DNA of 38,487 bases from Candidatus Nomurabacteria bacterium (GTDB lineage: Bacteria > Patescibacteriota > Minisyncoccia > Phycocordibacterales > UBA9973): NCBI GenBank assembly GCA_003155695.1, contig PMDZ01000008.1, positions 1 through 38,487 on the forward strand. Reading direction: 5' to 3'. Under the pieces are notes generated by a model, which was given only the letters and a program-made list of their open reading frames with translations, did no database searches and had not been told where the DNA came from. Positions 9,105 through 16,158 of this stretch are shown here, piece after piece; the first letter of the stretch is position 1, and the number at the start of each line of letters is the position of its first letter. A program made the translations under genes and the position numbers.

Positions 9105-9422
9105 ATGATTACAAAAGAAGAAAGAACAATTCTAGGTGCTAGTTTATCTAGTTTGCAGACTCTTTTGGAACAAAAAGGTCTGGGCTATGATTGCGAAGAA
9201 CAGATAATAAAAGCTGGAGATGAGCTTATTGTTGAAGAAGAGGAACCACTAAGAATAAATCACCCTGAATATAAATTTTGCAGTAAGGGTAAAAAGGGCA
9301 AAGCAGTTGGTGAAAAGAAACTCAATGATTTTATTCACTGGTTTATAAATGTGGAATTTCCTACAGAAAATAATGAAAACAGAACAGTCGGGTGCGTTGA
9401 TTATCATCTTCGTAAGGTTTAA
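9105..9422 (+). CDS. Hypothetical small acidic protein
   Basis: 105 aa from the ATG at 9105 (MITKEERTILGASL). Longer in-frame starts exist at 9060 (ATG) and 8952 (TTG), but the promoter at 9052-9080 overlaps or follows them. Not recognised. It has an amphipathic N-terminal helix (SLSSLQTLLEQKG), an acidic run EEEE, then a Lys/Gly-rich turn (SKGKKGKAVGEKK) and a C-terminal segment with FIHWFINVEF. No membrane segment. It ends just before a clear intrinsic terminator, so it is an independently transcribed short gene. Confidence 0.55.
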   Translation: MITKEERTILGASLSSLQTLLEQKGLGYDCEEQIIKAGDELIVEEEEPLRINHPEYKFCSKGKKGKAVGEKKLNDFIHWFINVEFPTENNENRTVGCVDYHLRKV

Positions 9423-9436
9423 CCAAAAGTAAAATT

Positions 9437-9466
9437 AAAGGCTGGAATATTCCGGCCTTTTTTCTT
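9437..9466 (+). terminator. Intrinsic terminator after the 9105 gene
   Basis: An 11-bp stem (AAGGCTGGAAT paired with ATTCCGGCCTT, one G-U pair, arms meeting with almost no loop) followed by a T-run. It separates the unknown gene from the polyamine cluster. Confidence 0.85.
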
Positions 9467-9492
9467 TACAAATTTCCGCAATCTGATACAAT
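9465..9492 (+). promoter_or_regulatory. Candidate promoter of the arginine decarboxylase gene
   Basis: TTTACA (9465-9470), a 16-bp spacer and TACAAT (9487-9492). The resulting leader of about 50 nt is longer than for most genes in this window and contains a mini-ORF. Confidence 0.55.
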
Positions 9493-9533
9493 ACTTTTTA
9501 TTACTATTATTATTTGTCACAGGCAGGTAAACA

Positions 9534-9554
9534 ATGCTTGATGTAATGAGATGA
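9534..9554 (+). other. Possible six-codon leader ORF (MLDVMR) overlapping the decarboxylase start
   Basis: An ATG at 9534, preceded by an AGG-type ribosome-binding sequence (9525-9528, CAGGT context), reads MLDVMR then TGA. The TGA (9552-9554) overlaps the decarboxylase ATG at 9551. Translational coupling is possible; the last sense codon is Arg. It could also be chance, because any ATG followed by A contains TGA in another frame. Confidence 0.3.
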
Positions 9555-10936
9555 CTAAACACTCAATTACTTCCAGAAAACTTTGGAAGTTAGGAATTAA
9601 TGATTTTAACACCCAGTATTTTGATTTCAATAAAGAAGGAGATTTAATAATTAAAGAAGGTCACAACATCTATAACGTTCGATACTTGGCCGAGAAATTC
9701 GGGACACCGCTCGAAATATTGATGCCTTTTGCCATTGAAGAAAGGTTGGAAGACTTCCTCGACTTGGCCACAGCTTTGTCAAAAAAGGTTGGTTTTAAAG
9801 GCAAATTCTTCTATCACTACCCGATGAAGGTCAACCAAAGCAAGGAAGTTGTTATGTCGGTTGTCGGTGAAAGTGCCCATCTCGAGACGTCTTCGTATAA
9901 CGAACTCTGGATGATAAAGAAAATGCTCGAACAAGAAACTTTCAATCCGAATATCCGTATTCTTTGCTCGGGACCCAAAACTGACAAATATATAAATCTC
10001 ATTGATGATCTTCAACATAAAGGAGTGAAAATTTTTCCTCTAATCGAGGGACCGAACGAATTGAAGTTTCTCCAGTATTCGAAATATGATGTCGGCATCC
10101 GGCTCGACGTTCCGGTCAAGACAAATTCCCGTTGGAATAAGCCGATTGACCGTTTTGGTTTTTCAGCAAAAGAAATTCTCAAAATGAGCTCATTCAAAAA
10201 TTTGAAAATTCTTCACTATCATATCGGGTCACAGATTGAAAGACTTTCGGATATTCTGGTTCCGATAAAATACGCCCTCGATGTTTACTTTAAGCTGAAA
10301 GAAAAGAATCCATCGCTTGATACACTTGATATCGGAGGTGGTATGCCTATTCCTTATATGAGGACCAAGGGCTATCCGGTTAACAAAATAATGGAAAAGA
10401 TTTTTCGGCTAATAAAAAAGGAATCCGAAAAAAGAGGAGTCCCGCATCCGAACATTGTTTGTGAGTGGGGACGGTATATTGTGGCTCCGGCTCAGATTAC
10501 GGTTTTTAAAGTCATTGATACGAAAGCTATTACTCATAAAGCAAGTCCGGCCAAGAAGTGGTATGTCATTGACGGTAGCTTCATGAATGATCTTCTCGAT
10601 ACTTGGGCTATCGAGCAGAAGTGGGCCATGTCTTCGGTCAACAATAAAAGAGATGGAAACTTGAACGAGGTATGGCTAGCCGGTTCTTCCTGTGACTCTG
10701 ATGATATCTACAAAGGGAAAAACGGAGTAGTTACTTTGCCGGATTATAATTCGAACAATGGCGATACTGAACCGATGTATTTGGTTGTTTATGATACAGG
10801 AGCATATCAGGATTCATTGGCGGCCAAGCACTGCATGCTTTCTTCCCCGATGAAAGTTGTTGTTGAAAATGGGCATATTGTTGTGGCTCGCAAAAGGGAA
10901 AGCCCCGACGATGTCGGGAAAAACTTCGGTTGGTAG
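9551..10936 (+). CDS. speA: PLP-dependent arginine decarboxylase (fold III), shortened
   Basis: 461 aa. Motifs of the biosynthetic arginine decarboxylase branch of the alanine-racemase fold are in order: PLP-binding Lys93 in YPMKVNQ, HYHIGSQ (222-228), LDIGGG (259-264), EWGR (305-308), a WAIEQ segment (352-356), active-site Cys381 in GSSCDSDD, and GAYQ (417-420). The predicted reaction is arginine to agmatine plus CO2. Typical SpeA proteins exceed 600 aa; this one lacks the usual insertion and C-terminal extension. The agmatinase and carboxyspermidine genes downstream support arginine rather than ornithine or diaminopimelate as substrate. It has its own promoter and a small leader ORF. Confidence 0.8.
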   Translation: MTKHSITSRKLWKLGINDFNTQYFDFNKEGDLIIKEGHNIYNVRYLAEKFGTPLEILMPFAIEERLEDFLDLATALSKKVGFKGKFFYHYPMKVNQSKEVVMSVVGESAHLETSSYNELWMIKKMLEQETFNPNIRILCSGPKTDKYINLIDDLQHKGVKIFPLIEGPNELKFLQYSKYDVGIRLDVPVKTNSRWNKPIDRFGFSAKEILKMSSFKNLKILHYHIGSQIERLSDILVPIKYALDVYFKLKEKNPSLDTLDIGGGMPIPYMRTKGYPVNKIMEKIFRLIKKESEKRGVPHPNIVCEWGRYIVAPAQITVFKVIDTKAITHKASPAKKWYVIDGSFMNDLLDTWAIEQKWAMSSVNNKRDGNLNEVWLAGSSCDSDDIYKGKNGVVTLPDYNSNNGDTEPMYLVVYDTGAYQDSLAAKHCMLSSPMKVVVENGHIVVARKRESPDDVGKNFGW

Positions 10937-10947
10937 AAACTAAAGAG

Positions 10948-11076
10948 ATGGTTATAGATATAGAACTTACTTTAAATAGGTTTGGTTTTGGAAAGATGAG
11001 CGAAAACAAATTTCAGTTCTTTTGTTTTAGATTTTCTAAATGGAAAATACCGGGCAAGTATTCGATTTCATTTTAA
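10948..11076 (+). CDS. Possible 42-aa small protein
   Basis: An ATG 11 nt after the decarboxylase stop opens a 42-codon frame (MVIDIELTLNRF...KYSISF) rich in Phe, Lys and Ser, ending in TAA. It could be co-transcribed with the decarboxylase. No motif is recognised and the short length makes chance possible. It fills most of the 171-bp gap to the convergent aspartate-semialdehyde dehydrogenase gene, where I see no clear terminator. Confidence 0.25.
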   Translation: MVIDIELTLNRFGFGKMSENKFQFFCFRFSKWKIPGKYSISF

Positions 11077-11107
11077 ATAAACTGGAAAGTTAAAGAAAAA
11101 TAGTATT

Positions 11108-12196
11108 TTATTTTATATATCCTTCTTTAACCAGAAGTTCGGCGTTTAGGATGCCGCCACCGGCGGCGCCACGAACTGTGTTGTGGGAAAGGGCGACGAA
11201 TTTGTAGTCGAATATCGGACATTCGCGGAGTCGGCCGACAGTTACAGCCATGCCTTTATCTGTATCGCGGTCTTTTTTGGGTTGTGGACGGTTTTCTTCT
11301 TCTTTGTAAATAATTGGAAATGTTGGTGCGAAAGGAAGTTTCAATTCTTGTGGTATTGATTTGAATTCATTCCAAATTTTAATTATTTCTTCTTTTTTGG
11401 GCTTCTTATCTTTGAATAAAATGTTTATAGAAGCAAGGTGTCCGTCAGTAACTGGGACTCGGGTACAAGTAGCCGATATTTTAATATCTTTATTTTTAAC
11501 AAATTTATTATTTACAATTTTACCTAAAATTTTAAGTGGTTCTTCCTCTGTTTTTTCTTCTTCACCACCGATGAACGGGATGACATTATCAATCATATCT
11601 AGACTCGCAACTCCGGGATATCCGGCACCGGAAACTGCCTGAAGAGTCGTAATCATTATCTTTTTAACAGGATAACCTGCTTTCATAAGAGCGTATACCG
11701 GAGTAATGTAACTTTGAAGACTACAGTTTGGTTTTACAACAATAAATCCCTTATCCCAGCCATGATTTTTTTGTTGGATTTTAATTATTTTTAAATGTTC
11801 AGAATTTATTTCCGGGATAAGCATCGGCACGTCATCTGTCCATCTGTTAGCTGATGCATTAGAAACGACAGGCATTCCCAATTTTGCATATTTTTCTTCA
11901 ATTTCTTTTATTAAATTTTTATCGCTTATTTCAAAAGCCGAAAATACAAAGTCGCATTTCTTGGCGGCATTCTCGACGTTTTCCACTTCCTCGACAATAA
12001 TTTTCTTAACGCCTTCCGGAATTGGTGTGTTCATATGCCAACGATTTTTCACAGACTCAGCATATGTAAGTCCAGCAGAATTTTTTGACGCGGCCAAATA
12101 TACCACCTTAAACCAAGGGTGATTCTCGAGTAAACTGATATATTTTTGCCCGACCATACCCGTTGCTCCCAATATTCCAACTTTAAATTTTTTCAT
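11108..12196 (-). CDS. asd: Aspartate-semialdehyde dehydrogenase, archaeal/fungal type
   Basis: 362 aa. The N-terminal Rossmann motif GATGMVG is at 10-16, the catalytic Cys158 lies in PNCS, SGAGYPGV is at 189-196, and the active-site His253 is in CTRVPVTDGH. These patterns and the length place it in the archaeal/fungal branch rather than the E. coli type. It reduces aspartyl-4-phosphate to aspartate-4-semialdehyde with NADPH. It lies downstream of aspartate kinase on the same strand across a 101-bp spacer that holds a hairpin. With no lysine or threonine genes nearby and carboxyspermidine genes divergent, its product most likely feeds spermidine synthesis. The start MKKFKVGILG fits the family, and an upstream in-frame stop excludes extension. 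Confidence 0.92.
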   Translation of the reverse strand: MKKFKVGILGATGMVGQKYISLLENHPWFKVVYLAASKNSAGLTYAESVKNRWHMNTPIPEGVKKIIVEEVENVENAAKKCDFVFSAFEISDKNLIKEIEEKYAKLGMPVVSNASANRWTDDVPMLIPEINSEHLKIIKIQQKNHGWDKGFIVVKPNCSLQSYITPVYALMKAGYPVKKIMITTLQAVSGAGYPGVASLDMIDNVIPFIGGEEEKTEEEPLKILGKIVNNKFVKNKDIKISATCTRVPVTDGHLASINILFKDKKPKKEEIIKIWNEFKSIPQELKLPFAPTFPIIYKEEENRPQPKKDRDTDKGMAVTVGRLRECPIFDYKFVALSHNTVRGAAGGGILNAELLVKEGYIK

Positions 12197-12223
12197 ATTG
12201 AATTTAGCGGAGTAGAAATGTTG

Positions 12224-12276
12224 TTTTCTTCATGGTCTGGCTCCTCGTCCTCCCTCATCCGAGGACCTGAAGAAAA
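12224..12276 (-). promoter_or_regulatory. Nested 17-bp hairpin in the aspartate kinase-asd spacer
   Basis: Read on the minus strand: a 9-bp outer stem (TTTTCTTCA/TGAAGAAAA, 12268-12276 with 12224-12232), then GGTC/GACC, then CTCG/CGAG, closing a 12-nt purine-rich loop that contains GGGAGGA. A 6-nt bulge (GAGCCA) and a 1-nt bulge lie on the 3' side. No T-run follows, so it is not an ordinary terminator. It could be a processing or stability element, an attenuator or a ligand-binding leader; none of my remembered riboswitch consensus sequences fits. Confidence 0.5.
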
Positions 12277-12297
12277 TAATATTTCGACGTAGCTTTA

Positions 12298-13647
12298 CTA
12301 TTTAATAAATTTCTTATACAAAGACCTGATAATGTTTTCAATTTTATCTGTCCTTATAACAGCCTCAAGGCGAGTGCAGTTTTTATAAAGGAAAGCACTG
12401 ATTTCCAAATCGGTTTTCAATTTGATTAACAAACTGTTGAAATCGTTGACGTATTGGACATTGAAGTTACCAACCAAAAAGACCATAGAGACAGGTTGCA
12501 TTTCAACACTGAAGACTTTCTTTTTTAATTCTTCGAAGACCTTGTTTGACGAACCGTTATTATTATCGGCAACGATTTGCAAGCTATAACGGGTATTGCT
12601 GATTAGAATGACATCAACTTTATTTTTGACGAAAGCTTGACTGACAATAGAGAGAAGCTCGTTACCTTTAATAATTTCATCGGTAATTATATATAATGTT
12701 AAATTTTTCTTATAGCTGACTATCTTTGCGCCTTTCTTTATACTTTTCTCTTCTCCGACAGTTGTTTTTAATTTGGGGTTAGCCAAAGATACTATCTCGA
12801 CGTTCGTTTTGAACAACTTTGCATATTGAATCGCTTTATCGTGAATTATTTTTCCGGCTTCTTCAGATTCCTGATAACTAACGAAGGGAATCGTTTTGGC
12901 TTCGGGGACAATTTTCGGGTCGGCCGACAATACACCACCGACATCTTTCCAGAGAATTACTTTTTCAGCTTTTGTTGCGGCACCGACAAAGCAGGCAGTA
13001 GTGTCTGTGCCACCGCGTCCAAGAGTTGTCGTCTCGCCATTTTTGGTTATACCGGTAAAGCCGGCAATGATAGGAATCTCTTTTATTCCCGACAATTTTT
13101 GTCTCAGGTTCTTTTCCGATAATTTATAATCAATATTGGCATTCCTGAAGTTATTATCGGTGACAATCGAAATTTCCTCAGCCAGCAATCTTCGGGTAGG
13201 AATGCTCATAAGATTAAAATAAAAGCTCAAAATTGTTGCCGAGAATTTTTCGCCGTAGGAAACGATTTTATCTTCCAGCATATCAAGCGATAAAACAGCA
13301 TTCAAATCAGTCTCCAATTCAAAAAATAATTTTTCCAATTCAATATGAATTTCCTCTCGCCATTCTTTGTTGAACCCAATGTCGGTTATTATCTTGCTAT
13401 GCGTTTTTTTGAGTTCAATTATAAAATTTTCTACCGAGAGACTAATTTCATTTTTTTTCAAGGGGGATTCGTTAAGTTTTGCCAAAAATGAAACCAAACT
13501 ATCGGTTATTCCTGGCATCGCCGAAACCACAACAATCGGAGAGTATCCACTTGCCAGTTGCTCTTTTAAACGTTTGGCGATTATCGGAATCAATTCCTTT
13601 TTGAGTATTCCTCCACCGAATTTGTTAACAATAATTTTTTTAGACAT
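12298..13647 (-). CDS. Aspartate kinase
   Basis: 449 aa. The amino-acid kinase domain shows KFGGG (9-13, usually KFGGT), VVVSAMPGITD near 39, GEKFSA (132-137), TTLGRGGTDTT (207-217) and a WKDVGGVLSADP segment (233-243). The C-terminal ~140 residues look like paired ACT domains, which in this family mediate feedback control. It phosphorylates aspartate and feeds the dehydrogenase encoded downstream. Its promoter (13658-13685) diverges from that of the carboxyspermidine dehydrogenase operon. The context suggests it is dedicated to polyamine synthesis, in which case the ACT domains might sense something other than lysine or threonine; that is inference. Confidence 0.92.
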   Translation of the reverse strand: MSKKIIVNKFGGGILKKELIPIIAKRLKEQLASGYSPIVVVSAMPGITDSLVSFLAKLNESPLKKNEISLSVENFIIELKKTHSKIITDIGFNKEWREEIHIELEKLFFELETDLNAVLSLDMLEDKIVSYGEKFSATILSFYFNLMSIPTRRLLAEEISIVTDNNFRNANIDYKLSEKNLRQKLSGIKEIPIIAGFTGITKNGETTTLGRGGTDTTACFVGAATKAEKVILWKDVGGVLSADPKIVPEAKTIPFVSYQESEEAGKIIHDKAIQYAKLFKTNVEIVSLANPKLKTTVGEEKSIKKGAKIVSYKKNLTLYIITDEIIKGNELLSIVSQAFVKNKVDVILISNTRYSLQIVADNNNGSSNKVFEELKKKVFSVEMQPVSMVFLVGNFNVQYVNDFNSLLIKLKTDLEISAFLYKNCTRLEAVIRTDKIENIIRSLYKKFIK

Positions 13648-13657
13648 AAGCAGTTTG

Positions 13658-13685
13658 ATTATATTATATATAGTATATAAATCAA
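13658..13685 (-). promoter_or_regulatory. Promoter of the aspartate kinase-asd unit
   Basis: On the minus strand, TTGATT (13680-13685), a 16-bp spacer and a perfect TATAAT (13658-13663), ending 10 nt before the ATG. This gives an almost leaderless transcript. Confidence 0.7.
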
Positions 13686-13696
13686 GCGCATATTTA

Positions 13697-13725
13697 TTGA
13701 CTTATAAGGGTACCAATAGTAAACT
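13697..13725 (+). promoter_or_regulatory. Candidate promoter of the carboxyspermidine operon
   Basis: TTGACT (13697-13702), a 17-bp spacer and TAAACT (13720-13725), 6 nt before the ATG at 13732. It is divergent from the aspartate kinase promoter, so one regulator could control both. Confidence 0.45.
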
Positions 13726-13731
13726 TGAATC

Positions 13732-14976
13732 ATGTCAAAAATACTTGTTATTGGGTGCGGAAATGTCGGAAGTGTCGGTTTGCATAAGATGGCTCAATTT
13801 AGGGATGTATTTTCGGAGATTCATGTTGTCGGTAGAACTCCGGCTAAATGTGAGACTGTTCGGCTGTCTGTTCTGAAAAGATTCAAAACAAATTTGCATA
13901 TTCATATCGGCGATGTCGGGAAAGGTGACTTTTTTCTTAAATTGTTGAGAGAAGTAAAACCAAAATTGGTTGTAAACTGGGGAAGCCCTTATGACAATTT
14001 GGTTGTCATGGATGCTTGTCTAGAATATGGAGTGAACTATATCGATACAGCCTGTTACGAACATCCTGACAAATACGGTTTTTCATACAAATTGCAATTG
14101 GCTAAAAATGAGGCATACAAAAAGAAAAATTTATTGGCAATTCTTGGTTGTGGTTTTGACCCGGGAGTTTCTAATATCTTCTCGGCTTATGCGCGCGATT
14201 ATCTTTTCGATAAGATTGAAACGATTGATATCCTGGACTGCAACGGCGGTTCGAAAGATGAGAAAATAAAATTTGCTCCAAACTTTGATCCGGAAATAAA
14301 TCTTCGAGAGCTCATTTTACCCATTAAATTCTGGGAGAAAGGCAAATGGCAGAAAAGGATGAAGCTTATCGATGATGATGCGCCATTTTTTGAATTTAAT
14401 TTTCCTGAAGCCGGCAAATTTACGCCTTACTTAATGTACCATGAAGAACTCGAAACTATACCTACTCATATAAAGAGTCTTAAACGAATTAGCTTTTGGA
14501 TGACATTCTCAAAGAATTACCTGACATATTTACGAGTACTATATAATGTCGGACTGACTCGTATTGACCCGATAGATTTTAATGGTGAGAAAATTGTTCC
14601 GGTTAAATTCCTGAAGGCTATACTTCCTAAAGGCGAAGACTTTAATAGCGGTTATAAAGGTAAAACAAATATCGGCAATATCATTGTCGGAACAAAAGGC
14701 GGAAAAAGGAAAATTGTCTATATTTATAATGTTTGCGATCATGCCGAAGCGTTTAAAGAAACCGGAGGGAATGCTATCGGCTATACGACAGCCATTCCAA
14801 CAGTGACTTGTGCCAAGCTGGTGCTCGAAGGTAAATGGAGCGGTATCGGAGTCAAAAATACCGAGGACGAGTCACTTGATTCTAAAATATTCTTAAACGA
14901 AATGTCGAAAACCGGATTGACCTGGAAAGTGAAAATATTGAAAAATTTACCTTCAGCACTAAAAAAGAATTATTAA
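13732..14976 (+). CDS. Carboxy(nor)spermidine dehydrogenase (saccharopine dehydrogenase family)
   Basis: 414 aa. The N-terminal NAD(P)-binding motif GCGNVGSVG is at 8-16, and the conserved LGCGFDPGVSN segment at 138-148 is typical of the CASDH/CANSDH branch (Lys1-like). YIDTACYEHPD follows the nucleotide-binding core. The enzyme reductively condenses aspartate semialdehyde with a diamine. With putrescine, which the neighbouring agmatinase would supply, the product is carboxyspermidine. No diaminobutyrate genes that would provide diaminopropane are seen here, so spermidine is a likelier end product than norspermidine. It is the first gene of a tight operon: the stop abuts the next ATG at 14977. 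Confidence 0.88.
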   Translation: MSKILVIGCGNVGSVGLHKMAQFRDVFSEIHVVGRTPAKCETVRLSVLKRFKTNLHIHIGDVGKGDFFLKLLREVKPKLVVNWGSPYDNLVVMDACLEYGVNYIDTACYEHPDKYGFSYKLQLAKNEAYKKKNLLAILGCGFDPGVSNIFSAYARDYLFDKIETIDILDCNGGSKDEKIKFAPNFDPEINLRELILPIKFWEKGKWQKRMKLIDDDAPFFEFNFPEAGKFTPYLMYHEELETIPTHIKSLKRISFWMTFSKNYLTYLRVLYNVGLTRIDPIDFNGEKIVPVKFLKAILPKGEDFNSGYKGKTNIGNIIVGTKGGKRKIVYIYNVCDHAEAFKETGGNAIGYTTAIPTVTCAKLVLEGKWSGIGVKNTEDESLDSKIFLNEMSKTGLTWKVKILKNLPSALKKNY

Positions 14977-16158
14977 ATGTCAAAAAATAATGAAAATATT
15001 TTTATAGAACCTTGGATAGATGAGGAAGGCTGGAATGCCGATAATTTTTCCGAAATTGAGACTCCGTGTTATGTTGTCAGTAAAAGTCATTTGGAAAAAA
15101 ATTTGAGAATTCTTTCTCAAGTCGAGAAAGATACCGGCTGTCATGTTTTGATGGCGCTCAAAGGTTTTTCGATGTTTTCGATGTTTCCCATGGCGCGGAA
15201 ATATATTTCAGGAACTGAAGCCAGTTCGGTGAATGAAGCACGACTTGGTTATGAAGAATTCGGTAAAGAAGTCCACGTCTTTTCGCCGTCCTACACGGAA
15301 GACAATATCAAAGAATATTTGAAGTACGCTAATCATTTGGTTTTCAATTCTTTCTCTCAGTGGAATAAATTTAAGGATATATGTCATAATAAAGTTTCTT
15401 GCGGAATCAGGGTTAACGTTGAACATCAAGAAGTTGAAAATCCGATGTATGACCCAAGTAGTTCCAACTCTCATTTTGGAGTGACAAAATCAAATTTCGA
15501 AGTTGATAACTTGGAAGGAATAGAAGGATTTCACTTTCATAATCTTTGTGAAAATGGTGCTGATGCACTCGAAAGAACACTTAAAGTTTTTGAGGAAAAA
15601 TTTGGTGAATTTTTGCCTCAAATGAAATGGGTAAATTTCGGTGGCGGTCACCATATTACCAGACGTGATTATGATTTGAATTTGTTAACCAAAATTATCA
15701 CAGATTTTAAAAAAAAATATCCTCATCTGGAAATTTACCTTGAGCCAGGTGAAGCTATAGCCTTAAATGCCGGAGTACTAATAGGTAGTGTTGTAGATAT
15801 TTTTTCAAATACAGCAGTTCTTAATGTCTCCGCAACCTGTCATATGCCCGATGTGCTTGAAATGCCTTATTTACCGACAATTCTGGGAGCTAAGACGGCT
15901 ATCGATGGTAGTGACAATGTTTATCGTTTAGTTGGGCCAAGTTGTTTGACCGGAGATGTTATCGGCAAATATTCTTTTTCAAAACCGCTTGTCATAGGAC
16001 AGAAAATTATTTTCCTCAATATGGCTATATACACAATGGTAAAAAATAATACTTTCAACGGAGTTAATCTTTCGGACATTGTAATTCTTGATAAAAACGG
16101 TAAGATTAAAATTATCAAAAAATTCGGTTATAAAGATTTTAAAAATAGGTTGTCATGA
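14977..16158 (+). CDS. nspC: Carboxy(nor)spermidine decarboxylase
   Basis: 393 aa, a PLP fold III decarboxylase of the NspC branch. PLP Lys62 is in MALKGFS, HFHN is at 186-189, FGGGHH at 221-226, EPGEA at 256-260, and the active-site Cys323 lies in GPSCLTGDVIG. It decarboxylates carboxyspermidine to spermidine. The ATG directly follows the dehydrogenase stop and the TGA overlaps the agmatinase ATG, so the three genes are translated together. The length matches the family. The arginine decarboxylase at 9551 shares the fold but belongs to a different branch. Confidence 0.92.
   Translation: MSKNNENIFIEPWIDEEGWNADNFSEIETPCYVVSKSHLEKNLRILSQVEKDTGCHVLMALKGFSMFSMFPMARKYISGTEASSVNEARLGYEEFGKEVHVFSPSYTEDNIKEYLKYANHLVFNSFSQWNKFKDICHNKVSCGIRVNVEHQEVENPMYDPSSSNSHFGVTKSNFEVDNLEGIEGFHFHNLCENGADALERTLKVFEEKFGEFLPQMKWVNFGGGHHITRRDYDLNLLTKIITDFKKKYPHLEIYLEPGEAIALNAGVLIGSVVDIFSNTAVLNVSATCHMPDVLEMPYLPTILGAKTAIDGSDNVYRLVGPSCLTGDVIGKYSFSKPLVIGQKIIFLNMAIYTMVKNNTFNGVNLSDIVILDKNGKIKIIKKFGYKDFKNRLS

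Noticed and set aside
12197-12297. Known riboswitch or hammerhead ribozyme in the aspartate kinase-asd spacer
   Set aside because: The GAUGAG segment recalls a hammerhead core, but the required GAAA and cleavage-site arrangement are missing. It also does not match the lysine, SAM, guanidine or fluoride riboswitch consensus as I remember them.
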